Source: Chromatiales bacterium (lineage in GTDB: Bacteria > Pseudomonadota > Gammaproteobacteria > Thiohalospirales > Thiohalospiraceae). From it: DNA of 47,254 bases. Shown here piece by piece: positions 36,263-45,918 of the stretch. The first letter of the stretch is position 1. The number at the start of each line of letters is the position of its first letter. The notes under the pieces were generated by a model that saw only the letters and a program-made list of their open reading frames with translations, had not been told where the DNA came from and ran no database searches. The position numbers and the translations under genes were made by a program. The stretch lies in contig JALSHD010000162.1 in the NCBI GenBank assembly GCA_026982395.1, positions 1 through 47,254 on the forward strand. Direction: 5' to 3'.

Positions 36263-37522
36263 TTACTGACGCTTCATGGAGTCAAAGAACTCCGCGTTGG
36301 TTTTGGTGACCTTGAGCCTGTCCTGCAAAAACTCCATGGCCGCCAGTTCGTCCATGGGGTGCAACAGTTTGCGCAGGATCCAGATCTTCTGCAGCTCGTC
36401 TGGCGCAATGAGTTTCTCTTCGCGGCGGGTACCGGAGCGGTTGATGTTGATGGCCGGATAGATGCGTTTTTCGGCGATCTTGCGATCCAGATGCAGCTCC
36501 ATGTTACCGGTGCCCTTGAACTCTTCGTAGATCACATCGTCCATGCGCGAACCGGTATCCACCAGCGCTGTCGCAATAATGGTGAGAGAGCCGCCCTCTT
36601 CGATGTTACGCGCAGCACCGAAAAAACGCTTGGGGCGATGCAGGGCATTGGCATCCACTCCCCCGGTCAGAACCTTGCCGGAAGAGGGGATGACGGTGTT
36701 GTAGGCTCGCGCCAGTCGGGTGATGGAATCGAGCAGGATCACCACATCCTTTTTGTGCTCCACCAGCCGTTTGGCCTTCTCGATCACCATCTCGGCCACC
36801 TGCACGTGACGGGTGGCCGGCTCATCGAAGGTGCTGGAGACCACTTCACCACGCACCGAACGCTCCATCTCGGTGACCTCTTCCGGCCGCTCATCGATGA
36901 GCAGCACGATCAGGTAGCACTCGGGATTCTTGGAGGCAATGGAGTGAGCAAGCTGCTGCAGCATCATGGTCTTACCCGCCTTGGGCGGAGATACGATCAA
37001 GCCACGCTGCCCCTTGCCGATAGGTGAAACCAGATCGATGATGCGGACAGTGAGATCCTCGGTACTGCCGTTGCCCATCTCCAATACCATGCGCTCTTCG
37101 GCATGCAGCGGGGTCAGGTTCTCGAACAACACCTTGAACTTGGCATTCTCGGGTGCTTCAAAATTTATCTTGTCTACCTTCAACAGGGCAAAATAGCGTT
37201 CTCCCTCTTTGGGGGGGCGAATCTTGCCTTCAACGCTGTCACCTGTACGCAGGTTGAAACGGCGAATCTGGCTGGGGGAAACGTAGATATCATCAGGGCC
37301 GGCCAGATAGGAGCTGTCAGCGGAGCGCAGAAAACCGAATCCGTCCTGCAGGATCTCCAGCACACCACCGCCAAAAATATCTTCACCATTTTTCGCGTGT
37401 GCTTTCAGTATGGAAAAAATGATGTCCTGCTTACGGGCCCGGGTATTCCCCTCAATACCCAGGGACTGTGCCAGCTCAACAAGCTCTGAGGCTTTTTGCT
37501 TCTTTAGTTCTGTAAGGTTCAT
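36263..37522 (-). CDS. rho: transcription termination factor Rho
   Basis: A 419-residue Rho, the same length as E. coli Rho. It is a hexameric RNA helicase that ends transcription. The start is ATG 37522 ([17 protein letters not shown]); an upstream TTG is rejected. The N-terminal RNA-binding part holds [15 protein letters not shown]. The ATPase core has Walker A PPKAGKT and Walker [11 protein letters not shown], and the Q/R loops follow. It is preceded by trxA on the same strand, the rhlB/trxA-rho arrangement known from E. coli. Confidence 0.98.
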   Translation of the reverse strand: MNLTELKKQKASELVELAQSLGIEGNTRARKQDIIFSILKAHAKNGEDIFGGGVLEILQDGFGFLRSADSSYLAGPDDIYVSPSQIRRFNLRTGDSVEGKIRPPKEGERYFALLKVDKINFEAPENAKFKVLFENLTPLHAEERMVLEMGNGSTEDLTVRIIDLVSPIGKGQRGLIVSPPKAGKTMMLQQLAHSIASKNPECYLIVLLIDERPEEVTEMERSVRGEVVSSTFDEPATRHVQVAEMVIEKAKRLVEHKKDVVILLDSITRLARAYNTVIPSSGKVLTGGVDANALHRPKRFFGAARNIEEGGSLTIIATALVDTGSRMDDVIYEEFKGTGNMELHLDRKIAEKRIYPAININRSGTRREEKLIAPDELQKIWILRKLLHPMDELAAMEFLQDRLKVTKTNAEFFDSMKRQ

Positions 37523-37718
37523 GGTTGTCAATCAGATTAGTATGCGTCGATAGATATAGCGGGAACTAGAAATATATAAAGGAGCCACGGACTGTAAACA
37601 GTCTCGCCAATTTATACCTAATGGGAATATAGAAAAAAGCGCGATGCGCCACCTGTGTTTGTAACAGGGAAAAAATACGGTTAATTTCTTGCTTTGATTT
37701 GCAAGGTTAACACCAATA

Positions 37719-37756
37719 AACCTCTGCGTCCAGCCCCCCAAGCGAACGCAGAGGTT
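37719..37756 (-). terminator. possible terminator hairpin after trxA
   Basis: AACCTCTGCGT (37719-37729) and its exact complement (37746-37756) form an 11-bp stem with a 16-base loop, just after trxA. There is no T run, so it may be a pause site or a processed 3' end and not a true intrinsic terminator. The remaining 200 bases before rho show no gene and should include the rho leader. Confidence 0.5.
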
Positions 37757-37769
37757 ATAATTTCATTTT

Positions 37770-38096
37770 TTAAAGATTGCTGTCGATAAAGGCGGTCAAC
37801 TGGGATTTTGACATGGCTCCCACTTTGGTTGCCTCGACATGACCATCCTTGAACAGCATCAAGGTAGGAATACCGCGAATACCGAACTTGGGTGGAGTAG
37901 CAGGGTTCTCATCGATATTCAGCTTGGCAACTTTCAGCTTGCCAGCATAATCCTCTGTGATCTCATCCAGGATTGGGGCAATCATTTTGCACGGCCCACA
38001 CCAATCAGCCCAGTAATCAACCAACACCGGCTGGTCTGAATTTATCACCTCTTCTTCAAATGTACTGTCCGTTACATAGACGATGTTGTCGCTCAA
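37770..38096 (-). CDS. trxA: thioredoxin TrxA
   Basis: A 108-residue thioredoxin, the standard length, with active site [11 protein letters not shown] and cis-Pro loop [11 protein letters not shown]. It reduces protein disulfides. I place the start at TTG 38096, because GGAGG lies seven bases upstream and the resulting N-terminus ([16 protein letters not shown]) fits the family. A longer frame would add 27 residues of no known thioredoxin type. It lies back to back with rhlB across a hairpin element. Confidence 0.95.
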   Translation of the reverse strand: MSDNIVYVTDSTFEEEVINSDQPVLVDYWADWCGPCKMIAPILDEITEDYAGKLKVAKLNIDENPATPPKFGIRGIPTLMLFKDGHVEATKVGAMSKSQLTAFIDSNL

Positions 38097-38160
38097 TTTA
38101 TTGCCTCCAGTTTGGCGCATCCGGCCAATCTTGCCGAATTCATGCCTTCTTTCACATTGT

Positions 38161-38356
38161 ATTAACCCGGCGACCAAATATATCGTGTTCAGCGGCAGCC
38201 TCTCTTTTCAAAACCACCCGGCTAGGGGCTTCAGGCATGTGCCGACCCTGCGTTGCAGCGCTTGACAATGGAGTAACCATTGCCTGCGCACTGCGCCTTG
38301 ATTCGGCACATGCCTGAAGCCCTGAACACGATATATTTGGTCGCCGGGTCAATAAT
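38161..38356. repeat. 196-bp long-hairpin repeat element
   Basis: Two long arms are inverted copies of each other: ATTAACCCGGCGACC at 38161 onward, and the exact complement ending near 38356. The right arm (38303-38356) is continuous. The left arm is split by an extra 34 bases (38193-38226), after which it continues (38227-38245). The centre includes CAATGG-AGTAA-CCATTG. RNA or single-stranded DNA would fold into one long stem. Related copies are at 27414 and 39779. It fills most of the gap between trxA and rhlB, and it may be a MITE or a double-ended terminator. Confidence 0.8.
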
Positions 38357-38426
38357 ATCTAATTTCAGCCGAATCTGATGATGATTTCAAGCCCAAAGCA
38401 TACGAATTTTGATATTCTCCCTGTAT

Positions 38427-39713
38427 ATGACTCAAATAAACAGAACAAATACCGCTTTTTCGTCCCTGCAACTGCTGCCCGAACTGCTTGAAGGTGTAAC
38501 AGACGCCGGTTTTTCAACCTGCACCCCAATCCAGGCGGAAACTCTGCCACTGGCTCTGGCGGGTCAGGATGTGGCCGGCCAGGCACAGACCGGAACCGGC
38601 AAAACCGCCGCTTTTCTACTTGCGGTCATGACCCGGCTGATGCAGCGGCCTGCTGCCGGTAACAGGCAGTCCAGCCAGCCACGCGCCCTGATCCTGGCCC
38701 CCACCCGGGAGCTGGCCATCCAGATCCACAAGGATGCCATGGTGCTGGGCAAGCATACCGGACTTCGTCTTGGGCTTGTCTATGGCGGCAGTGGCTATGA
38801 ACAGCAGCGCAATCAGCTGACAGAGGGGGTGGACATCCTGATCGGCACCCCCGGACGGCTGATCGACTACTTCAAACAGCGGATATTCAACCTGAAGTCC
38901 ATCAAGGTGCTGGTGCTGGATGAGGCTGATCGGATGTTCGATCTGGGTTTCATCAAGGACATCCGCTTTCTGCTGCGCCGCATGCCCCCTCCGGATAAAC
39001 GGCAGAGCCTGCTGTTCTCGGCAACCCTCTCCCTGCGCGTCACCGAGCTCGCCTATGAGCACATGAACAACCCCGAGCTGGTGCGGATTGATGTGGAGCA
39101 GGTTACCGCAACCCGCGTCACTGAGGGAGTCTACTACCCCGCCAATGCAGAAAAGATTCCGTTGTTGCTGGGGCTGCTTGGCAAACTGCAACCACAGCGC
39201 AGCATCGTTTTTGTCAACACCAAACATGCGGCTGAACAGGTCTGGAGTTATCTGGAAGGAAACGGTTTCCAGGCAGCCGTTCTGTCAGGTGACGTACCGC
39301 AGAAAAAGCGTATCAGCCTGCTGCAACGCTTTCAGAATGGTGAGCTGTCCATCATGGTAGCGACCGACGTGGCCGCCCGGGGTCTGCATATCGACGATGT
39401 AACCCACGTATTCAACTACGATCTGCCACAGGATGCCCAGGACTATGTACATCGTATCGGGCGCACCGCACGTGCCGGAGCCAGCGGGGAGGCCATCAGC
39501 TTTGCCTGTGAAAAATACGCCTTTTCACTGATGGAGATCGAGGCCTATATCGGTCATAAAATACCGACTCAGGATATCGACTCCTCGCTGCTGGTCACAC
39601 CCGGACAACCGGCAAAAATAAAACGGCGGCCCCATCCTTCGGGAAGAAAAAACGGAGAGGCGGACAAACACCGCCGCAGGCGTCCACGGAACAGAAAAGC
39701 ATCCACCAGATAA
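38427..39713 (+). CDS. rhlB: DEAD-box RNA helicase RhlB
   Basis: A 428-residue ATP-dependent RNA helicase; in E. coli RhlB works in the RNA degradosome. All motifs are present: Q motif ([13 protein letters not shown]), [49 protein letters not shown] and [10 protein letters not shown]. The C-terminus is basic (Arg/Lys-rich tail), as in RhlB. The start is ATG 38427; no clear ribosome binding site is visible. It is divergent from trxA-rho, the conserved neighbourhood that supports the rhlB name over other DEAD-box helicases. Confidence 0.93.
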   Translation: MTQINRTNTAFSSLQLLPELLEGVTDAGFSTCTPIQAETLPLALAGQDVAGQAQTGTGKTAAFLLAVMTRLMQRPAAGNRQSSQPRALILAPTRELAIQIHKDAMVLGKHTGLRLGLVYGGSGYEQQRNQLTEGVDILIGTPGRLIDYFKQRIFNLKSIKVLVLDEADRMFDLGFIKDIRFLLRRMPPPDKRQSLLFSATLSLRVTELAYEHMNNPELVRIDVEQVTATRVTEGVYYPANAEKIPLLLGLLGKLQPQRSIVFVNTKHAAEQVWSYLEGNGFQAAVLSGDVPQKKRISLLQRFQNGELSIMVATDVAARGLHIDDVTHVFNYDLPQDAQDYVHRIGRTARAGASGEAISFACEKYAFSLMEIEAYIGHKIPTQDIDSSLLVTPGQPAKIKRRPHPSGRKNGEADKHRRRRPRNRKASTR

Positions 39714-39714
39714 C

Positions 39715-39761
39715 GTAACTACTCAGAGGATGGTCAATACGCTACGTGGCTGAGCAGTTAC
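39715..39761. repeat. GTAACTACTCAG hairpin (REP-like)
   Basis: GTAACTACTCAG (39715-39726) and CTGAGCAGTTAC (39750-39761) pair with one mismatch around a 23-base loop, just after the rhlB stop. The left arm is repeated at 35718 (inverted) and 42765, and the partial right arm CTGAGCAG also at 42792. Confidence 0.65.
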
Positions 39762-39778
39762 TAATCCGAAGGGTGATG

Positions 39779-39820
39779 ATTAACCCGGCAACAATATATG
39801 TCGCATTCAGGGCTTCAGGC
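39779..39820. repeat. half copy of the long-hairpin repeat at the fliK end
   Basis: ATTAACCCGGC through GGGCTTCAGGC matches the left/right arm of the 38161 element with a few changes. Only one arm is present. The last codon and the stop of fliK (39820-39815) lie inside it. Confidence 0.65.
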
Positions 39821-40849
39821 AAATATATCGATCAAGCCGGAACCACCATATGCCGTACCACGAATAGTGAGCATCTCTTCCACACCGTGGCTTTCCACGC
39901 CGTTCATGGCTGAATGGCTGCCCTGACGCCGGCTCTCCCCTTCCTGCTGCTGTCCCCGGCCTGGCTGCTGCTGTGAAACATCGGCATTGGCCAGCGTCAG
40001 CCCGGCATCACCCAGCATTTCCCGCAGCCGGGGTACGGCAGCCTCCAGGGCATCGCGGGTCACGGCATGATGAGCAGAGAAGGTGATATTGGCCTGTTCG
40101 TTACGAACCTCGATACGCACCTCAACAGGACCCAGATGTTTCGGGTTGAGGCGTAACTCGGCCTGCTGAATATCTCGCTTGACCATCCAGACCATCCGTT
40201 CTCCCAAAGCGTTCTGCCACTGTGGTGAATTCATGTGAGGTGACAGCGGCAGAGAGGGAGGAGCGGAGGCTGGTGTTGAACTGTTGCTGGCAGCCCCAAC
40301 CACAACCGCCGGAGATGGCTGTGCCAGGATTCCGGGCATCAGATCCGGGCTCTCCTTTTTCCCGGCCGCTGCCATCATCAATTGCGGCAGGCGCATGGCC
40401 ACTTGCTGTAACTCCGGTTCACCATCACCGGTCAACAACACCTCCTCTGGCTGAAGCAGCTCCGGTTCAAGCAGATTTGTGGTCTGAGGCATCAATGGAG
40501 GACTGAGCTGCGGGCTGTTTTTTATCATGGCAGGCGCTATGCCTGTGGTGGCTGCCCCGGTCTCTGCGGCCGTACCGGAAGATATGGCGATTGCCGCCGG
40601 CAGGATAACAACCGGCAAGATATTGCCTTCCTGTTCAGCGGGCGGCAACTCGGGAACGGCCTCTTCACCATCGACCGCAGCAGGCAGATCACCATTTTCC
40701 CCCGTTAACCGGGTCACCAGCATCTCCAGAAAAGCTTCCGTCTCCGCGCCCTCTTCCGCACTGGAAAGCGCTTCGGACTGCGGCCCGCCACTCACTGCCG
40801 GTGAGGTTGTTGCGGGGGTGCTGATTGGTAATTGCATGGCTGAACTCAT
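39815..40849 (-). CDS. fliK: flagellar hook-length control protein FliK
   Basis: A 344-residue FliK, which measures hook length and switches export to filament subunits. The N-terminal two thirds are low complexity, Pro/Ala/Glu-rich, as usual. The conserved C-terminal hook domain spans about residues 210-310 (QWQNALGERMVWMVKRDIQQ, AELRLNPKHLGPVEVRIEV, REMLGDAGLTLANADVS). The last residues GLIDIFA and the stop lie at the repeat at 39779. In most genomes fliK follows fliJ directly; here a six-gene efflux block lies between them. Confidence 0.92.
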   Translation of the reverse strand: MSSAMQLPISTPATTSPAVSGGPQSEALSSAEEGAETEAFLEMLVTRLTGENGDLPAAVDGEEAVPELPPAEQEGNILPVVILPAAIAISSGTAAETGAATTGIAPAMIKNSPQLSPPLMPQTTNLLEPELLQPEEVLLTGDGEPELQQVAMRLPQLMMAAAGKKESPDLMPGILAQPSPAVVVGAASNSSTPASAPPSLPLSPHMNSPQWQNALGERMVWMVKRDIQQAELRLNPKHLGPVEVRIEVRNEQANITFSAHHAVTRDALEAAVPRLREMLGDAGLTLANADVSQQQPGRGQQQEGESRRQGSHSAMNGVESHGVEEMLTIRGTAYGGSGLIDIFA

Positions 40850-40906
40850 AACGTGCTCCTCTCTGTTTGAGAACTACCGAGCAAACCTTGTGCCACCGGG
40901 CAGCCG

Positions 40907-42211
40907 TCACTGCAGCCAGCGGTTGACCTGTTGCAGATCCTCCACTGCCAGACTGCCCGCGGCCTGCTTCAGGCGCAGGGTGGCCAACAGGTAATCATAG
41001 TGGGCAGTGGCGTGGTCGCGGCGGGTACGGAACAGCTCCTGCTGCACATTCAGCACATCCACGATGGTGCGTGTCCCCACCTCGAAACCGGCCTCAGTGG
41101 CCTGCAGCGCAGTCCGGCTGGAGGCCAGTGCCTGCTCCAGCGCCTGCACCCGGCTGATTGCGGAGATGACTGCGCGCCAGGCATCCCGGGTTGTCCGCAG
41201 GGTGCTGCGCAGCTGCCTCTCCAGCTCGTCACTGGCCTGGCGGTACTGGTAGCGGGCCTGGCGGGTGCGGGAGCTGATCCCGCCCCCCTGGTAGATGGGA
41301 AGATTCAACTGCAGGGACAAACTGGCGAGATCGTTGTCCACATAGCGGGCCGCCTCCGTCTCGCTGCGCTGGTAGCTGCCGACCAGACTGAGTGACGGGT
41401 AGTGACCTGCAGCACGACGCTTGATCTCCTCCTGAGCCACTTTCGCTGCGTGACGCGCCACTCTCAGTTGCAGATTGTTCTCCCGCGCCGCCTGCACCCA
41501 AGCCTCGATGTCGTTCGGTTGCGGGGTCAACAGCGGGATCTCCTGCGACAGCGGATTCAACTCCACGCTCCCGTCACCGGTCAGTTCGGTCAGGGCCTCG
41601 ATGGCGCTGTCCAGCCTGTTGCGGGCGGTTATCTGCCGCGAAACTGCGCTGTCGTAGCGGGCCTGTGCCTCCTGCACATCGGTGATCGCGGTCAGCCCAA
41701 CGTCGAAGCGCTGTCGTGCCTGTTCGAGCTGGCGGCCGATGGCGGCCTTCTCGGCACGGGTGAACTCCAGATCATCGGTCGCCGCCAGCACATCGAAGTA
41801 GCGCTGCGCCACATCGAGGATGATACTCTGCTGGACCACCCCGTAAGCCGCCTCGGCCTGTGCCACCCGCTCCTGCGCCTGATCGAGCTGGACCCGGTCG
41901 GCGCGATTGTAGAGGGTCTGGCTGAGACGCAGCGTGTAGCTCTGACTGCGGTAGTCGTCGGTCGCGCCCGGCTCCGGGTTCCAGCGGTTGGTGGCGGCGT
42001 TGATGCTGGCATCGAGACGGGGCAGCCAGAGCGCCCGGGACTGCGGCAGCAGCTCCCGACTGGCCAGCAGCTCGGCCTCTGCCGCCTTCAGGGCCGGGGC
42101 ATTTGCCAGCGCCTGCCGGTAGCTCTCCATCAGATCCGCCGCCGCAGCTATCTGGACGGACAACAACAGAGCCAGCCCGATGCCCGAGCGTAAAAGGTTT
42201 CTGTTCATCAC
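40907..42211 (-). CDS. tolC: TolC-family outer-membrane channel
   Basis: A 434-residue TolC-type outer-membrane protein with a signal peptide (about residues 1-24), not a lipoprotein, so different from the OprM-type duct at 4813. Two OEP repeats (about residues 25-220 and 230-420) hold stretches such as YRQALANAPALKAAEAELLA and FEVGTRTIVDVLNVQQELF. It is the last gene of the tetR-adaptor-ABC operon and serves as the exit duct. It starts 18 bases after the cytochrome c' gene. Confidence 0.93.
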   Translation of the reverse strand: MMNRNLLRSGIGLALLLSVQIAAAADLMESYRQALANAPALKAAEAELLASRELLPQSRALWLPRLDASINAATNRWNPEPGATDDYRSQSYTLRLSQTLYNRADRVQLDQAQERVAQAEAAYGVVQQSIILDVAQRYFDVLAATDDLEFTRAEKAAIGRQLEQARQRFDVGLTAITDVQEAQARYDSAVSRQITARNRLDSAIEALTELTGDGSVELNPLSQEIPLLTPQPNDIEAWVQAARENNLQLRVARHAAKVAQEEIKRRAAGHYPSLSLVGSYQRSETEAARYVDNDLASLSLQLNLPIYQGGGISSRTRQARYQYRQASDELERQLRSTLRTTRDAWRAVISAISRVQALEQALASSRTALQATEAGFEVGTRTIVDVLNVQQELFRTRRDHATAHYDYLLATLRLKQAAGSLAVEDLQQVNRWLQ

Positions 42212-42229
42212 TCACTGCTCCATCGAGGA

Positions 42230-42697
42230 CTATTCGGTGCTGCGCTTGCCATAGAAGTGCTCCTGCAGCGGTTTTCTGAAATTGCGGTGGCACTCCAGAC
42301 AGCTGCTCTGCAGGGTCGCGAAGGTGGAGATGATCGCATCGGCATCGCTCTTCGCCGCCGCTTCCGCCAGCTCGCGCGCGGTGTCATGGGTGACGGTGTC
42401 ATACCCCTTGAACCTGGCCATATCCTTGCCGAACAGAGCCATGATCTTTGCCCGTTCGCTCATGGGAGGGCGCGGATGATCGGCAATTTTCATCGCGGAA
42501 TCCGCCACCTGCGACCACTGCTCCCGGGAGATCGCCTCGGCAATGGCTCCCATCTCCTTGCCCATCTCCTGCATGATCTTGCGCAGTACCAATGGTTCGG
42601 AATCGGTGTCGCCGGTTTCGGAGACCACCGGGCCGGTGACGGCCAGAACAGTCAGTCCGGCAAACAGGGTGGTGACGAAAGTACGGGATTTTTTCAT
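42230..42697 (-). CDS. cytochrome c'
   Basis: A 155-residue periplasmic cytochrome c' with a signal peptide (about residues 1-26) and a four-helix-bundle mature part. The haem site is CLECH (C133, C136, H137) close to the C-terminus, as the family demands. Cytochrome c' binds NO and CO and may protect from nitrosative stress. Its position inside a drug-efflux operon, between the ATPase and the TolC gene, is unusual. A 119-base gap upstream with a repeat suggests it may have its own promoter. Confidence 0.88.
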   Translation of the reverse strand: MKKSRTFVTTLFAGLTVLAVTGPVVSETGDTDSEPLVLRKIMQEMGKEMGAIAEAISREQWSQVADSAMKIADHPRPPMSERAKIMALFGKDMARFKGYDTVTHDTARELAEAAAKSDADAIISTFATLQSSCLECHRNFRKPLQEHFYGKRSTE

Positions 42698-42764
42698 ATC
42701 GGTTTCTCTCCTTTTTCAAAAAAATTCGGCGGTCCTGGTGGCCGCCATGACAACAAAATCCGGG

Positions 42765-42799
42765 GTAACTACTCAGCTTGTTCACTACCCGCTGAGCAG
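42765..42799. repeat. third copy of the GTAACTACTCAG repeat
   Basis: GTAACTACTCAG (42765-42776) and CTGAGCAG (42792-42799) occur in the gap between the ABC ATPase and cytochrome c' genes. The right arm is shortened compared with 39715. Confidence 0.6.
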
Positions 42800-42816
42800 G
42801 ATGGTTCGGCCAATCG

Positions 42817-43542
42817 CTATTCAAACTCCCGGCCCTCTCCCGCCTCTTCATGGGTGCGTCCATCCCGGATGTGATAGATGCGCCTGAAGGTGGGGATGAT
42901 TTTTTCGTCGTGAGTGACCACGATGATGGCGGTCTGGTACTGCCGGGCCATCCGGTTGAGGATGCGAATCACCGCCAGGGCGCGTTGGCTGTCGAGCGGC
43001 GCGGTGGGCTCGTCGGCCAGAATCACCGGGGGCCGATTGACCAGCGCCCGGGCAATCGCCACCCGCTGCTGCTCGCCGCCGGACAGCTGGGAGGGCATCG
43101 CTGCGGCACGATGGGCGACATCCAGCGCCTCCAGCAGCTCCACCGCCCGTTTCCGGGACTCGGCATTGGGATGCCCGGCCAGCATCGGCAGCAGAGCCAC
43201 GTTATCGGTAACATCCAGAAACGGGATCAGATAGGGCGCCTGGAACACGAAACCGATCTTGTCGCGGCGCAGGGCGCGCAGATCCCTGATCTGCCAGCCG
43301 TTGTCGTAGATGACCTCTCTGCCCAGGGTCATGCGGCCTGCCGTGGGTTCGATTACCGCGCCCAAGCATTTGAGCAGCGTGCTCTTGCCCGAGCCCGACG
43401 GGCCGATCAGTCCGACCACCTCGCCGGGCATCACCCGCATGTTGACCTCTTTCAGCGCATCCACTGCGGTATCACCCTCACCGTAGCGTTTGCGCATGCC
43501 CTCGATCAGGATGCCTTCGGCCTGTTTCGTTCCGTCTTCCAT
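42817..43542 (-). CDS. ABC transporter ATPase, MacB/LolD type
   Basis: A 241-residue ABC ATPase with Walker [11 protein letters not shown] loop, signature LSGGEQQRV, Walker [14 protein letters not shown] and the H loop VVTHDEK. It belongs to the LolD/MacB-type group that drives mechanotransmission (FtsX-type) permeases. The start is ATG 43542, with GGAGG five bases upstream; an earlier TTG overlaps the permease. One base separates it from the permease stop. Confidence 0.93.
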   Translation of the reverse strand: MEDGTKQAEGILIEGMRKRYGEGDTAVDALKEVNMRVMPGEVVGLIGPSGSGKSTLLKCLGAVIEPTAGRMTLGREVIYDNGWQIRDLRALRRDKIGFVFQAPYLIPFLDVTDNVALLPMLAGHPNAESRKRAVELLEALDVAHRAAAMPSQLSGGEQQRVAIARALVNRPPVILADEPTAPLDSQRALAVIRILNRMARQYQTAIIVVTHDEKIIPTFRRIYHIRDGRTHEEAGEGREFE

Positions 43543-43543
43543 A

Positions 43544-44728
43544 TCAGCCTCCAATCGCTTCGGCCGGGTCGACCTTGAGGGCGGCGCGGATCGCCAGCAG
43601 GCTCGCCAGAATGCAGATGAACACTATCGCAATGAATCCGCGCAGGGCATCCCCCGGCTCCAGCAGAACATATTTGGGAAACATGGGTGCCCAGATGGTG
43701 GCGGAGATCTTGCCGACCACGAATCCGATCAACCCCAGTCCCACCGCCTGCTGCATGATCATGGCGGCGATGGTGCGGTTGCGGGTGCCGATCAGCTTCA
43801 GCACCGCGATCTCCCTGATCTTGCCCATGGTCAGGGTGTAGATGATGAAGGCGACGATGGCCGCGCTGACGATGGCGAGGATCACCAGAAACATGCCGAT
43901 CTGCTTCGATGAGGTGGCGATCAGTTTGGCCACCAGGATCTCCTCCATCTGCGCACGGGTATAGACCTGCAACCGCTTCCAGCGGCGGATCGGCTCCGCC
44001 ACCTCCTCTGCGGTGAAGCCCGGCTTGATCTGCACCAGCACCGCATTCACGAAGGGGTTGCTGCTTTGCGAGTCGATCACTGCCTCCAGCACCCCCGGCC
44101 GGTTGAAGGCGGGGTTGGCCGCGGTCCGATTGCGCTCGCTGATGATGGCGTCGTTGTCTTTCAGGAACTGCGCCTCCTGGGCATCCCGGAGCGGTATGAA
44201 TACCATCGGGTCGCCCCCGGAGGAGACCATGCGCCGGGTCAGACCGACCACGGTGTAGTCATGGCGGCGGATCCGGATCAGCTGACCCAGCTTGAAGCCG
44301 GTCGCAATGTCCGCCACCGCCTCATAGTGACTGCGGGTGATCTGCCGCCCCGCCACCAGATAGCCGGGGACACCGGGGCCATCGGGCACGATCCCCACCA
44401 CCATGGCGCGCACATCCCGCTCCCCCTGGCGCACCTGCATGGTCAGGTAGGTGACGCTGGCGGCATCGGCCACCCCGGGCATGGCCAGGATGCTGCGATA
44501 GAGATCGTCATGGACGCTGGAGGGTTCCGCGTAGGGCCCCAGGGTTTTCTGCTGCACCACCCAGAGATCGGCGCCGCTGTTGTTCAGCAGCACCTTGGCA
44601 TCGTCCACCATGCCCCGATAGACGCCGGCCATGGTCAGCGTGACCCCGATCAGCAGTCCCAGGCCCATCCCGGTGAAGACGAACTTCCCCCAGGCGTGCA
44701 GCACGTCGCGGGCGGCAAGGCTGATCAT
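43544..44728 (-). CDS. ABC transporter permease, FtsX/MacB-like
   Basis: A 394-residue permease of the FtsX/MacB/DevC class: an N-terminal membrane helix, a large periplasmic domain (about residues 40-270), and three C-terminal helices with the conserved KIREIAVLKLIGTRNRTI. It works with the separate ATPase, unlike MacB, where both are fused. The ATG overlaps the adaptor stop by one base (TGATG). Adaptor, permease and ATPase form a type VII-like tripartite exporter together with TolC. Confidence 0.92.
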   Translation of the reverse strand: MISLAARDVLHAWGKFVFTGMGLGLLIGVTLTMAGVYRGMVDDAKVLLNNSGADLWVVQQKTLGPYAEPSSVHDDLYRSILAMPGVADAASVTYLTMQVRQGERDVRAMVVGIVPDGPGVPGYLVAGRQITRSHYEAVADIATGFKLGQLIRIRRHDYTVVGLTRRMVSSGGDPMVFIPLRDAQEAQFLKDNDAIISERNRTAANPAFNRPGVLEAVIDSQSSNPFVNAVLVQIKPGFTAEEVAEPIRRWKRLQVYTRAQMEEILVAKLIATSSKQIGMFLVILAIVSAAIVAFIIYTLTMGKIREIAVLKLIGTRNRTIAAMIMQQAVGLGLIGFVVGKISATIWAPMFPKYVLLEPGDALRGFIAIVFICILASLLAIRAALKVDPAEAIGG

Positions 44729-45918
44729 CAGACACCTTCCACCAGCCGATCGGTGACGGTGATGCGGCTGTTGGCGGTCAGCTCCTTTTCGCTGTAGAGC
44801 ACGACCCTGTCGCCCGGCTCCAGGCCGTGGAGAATCTGCACCCGGCCATCCAGATCGGCGGCCCCGATCTCCACCGGAGCGAAACGCAGCGCATCATCCT
44901 CCACCAGCCAGACACCACGCTGGCCGTTCACCCGCTTGACGGCAGCGTTGGGCAGCACCGGGGCCGCCTCCAGAGGGGGCAGGGAGACCGTCACCTCGGC
45001 CAGCTCCCCCAGCGGAGGAAACGGCTCCGGCAGCCGCTCGAACACCACCTTGGCCAGCGTCTCCTCGGTGACCGGATCCGCCAGCAGCTCGATCCTGGCC
45101 ACCTCGCCCGGGAAGGATTGAGCGGAGCGGGAGCGCAGCACGATGGTGGCGGGCAGTCCCCTCGCCAGCCCGTCGGACTGCAGCTGATTGAAGCGGACGC
45201 TGATCCAGATGGTTGCCGGATCGATGATCTCCACCACAGTCTGACTCGCCACGGCACTGCTGCCCGGCTCGATACGGCGGGCAGCCACTACGCCATCCAC
45301 CGGCGCGATCAGGCGCAGGTTGCTGCGTTGCCGGAGCAGTCCCTCATGGTTCGCACGCAGCACCTCCAGCTCCTGCCGCGCAGCATCCAGGCTTGCCCGG
45401 GCTGCCGCCAGACCGGCCCTGGCAATCTGATACTCCTGTTTTTTTGCCTCGGCGGCCTCCTTGCTGACATTGCGTTCCGTCGCCAACCGCTGGTAACGCT
45501 CTGCCTGCGCCCGGGCATATTCGGTGCGCGCAGCCAGCTCCCTCACCCTGGCCTCCGCGGCGACCACCGATGCGCCAGCCCGCTTGACAGCCGCCTGGTT
45601 GGCGGCAATCCTGTCGTCCATATCCACCGGATCCATCTCGCCCAGCAGCTCTCCCGCCTCCACCCGATCGCCGACATCGACCCCGAGCCGCAACAGTCGG
45701 CCGGTCATCACCGGACCGACCCGGTAACGGTAGCGCGCCTCGACGGTGCCGATGCCAAACAGCGCCGGCGTTATCGCCTGCTTCTCGACCTCGACCACGG
45801 TAACCGGCACGGGAGCCAGTGGACCGGAACTGGTCGCCACATAGCCAAACGCAAGCAACAGAGGCAGCAGCACCAGCAGCAGCGCCACGGTACGGCGGTT
45901 CATGGCCGGCCTGTTCAT
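44728..45918 (-). CDS. HlyD/DevB-like periplasmic adaptor
   Basis: A 396-residue membrane-fusion protein with an N-terminal anchor (about residues 9-28), lipoyl half-motifs around a coiled coil (GDRVEAGELLGEMDPVDMDD; LIAPVDGVVAARRIEPGSSA), an Arg/Ala-rich hairpin, and barrel domains. It bridges the ABC permease and the TolC channel. The start ATG 45918 overlaps the tetR stop by four bases. A second ATG five codons later is possible. Confidence 0.92.
   Translation of the reverse strand: MNRPAMNRRTVALLLVLLPLLLAFGYVATSSGPLAPVPVTVVEVEKQAITPALFGIGTVEARYRYRVGPVMTGRLLRLGVDVGDRVEAGELLGEMDPVDMDDRIAANQAAVKRAGASVVAAEARVRELAARTEYARAQAERYQRLATERNVSKEAAEAKKQEYQIARAGLAAARASLDAARQELEVLRANHEGLLRQRSNLRLIAPVDGVVAARRIEPGSSAVASQTVVEIIDPATIWISVRFNQLQSDGLARGLPATIVLRSRSAQSFPGEVARIELLADPVTEETLAKVVFERLPEPFPPLGELAEVTVSLPPLEAAPVLPNAAVKRVNGQRGVWLVEDDALRFAPVEIGAADLDGRVQILHGLEPGDRVVLYSEKELTANSRITVTDRLVEGV

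Noticed and set aside
38246-38302. CRISPR-like repeat in the trxA-rhlB gap
   Set aside because: The repeats are inverted, not direct, and there are no regularly spaced units; no CRISPR array is present in the window.
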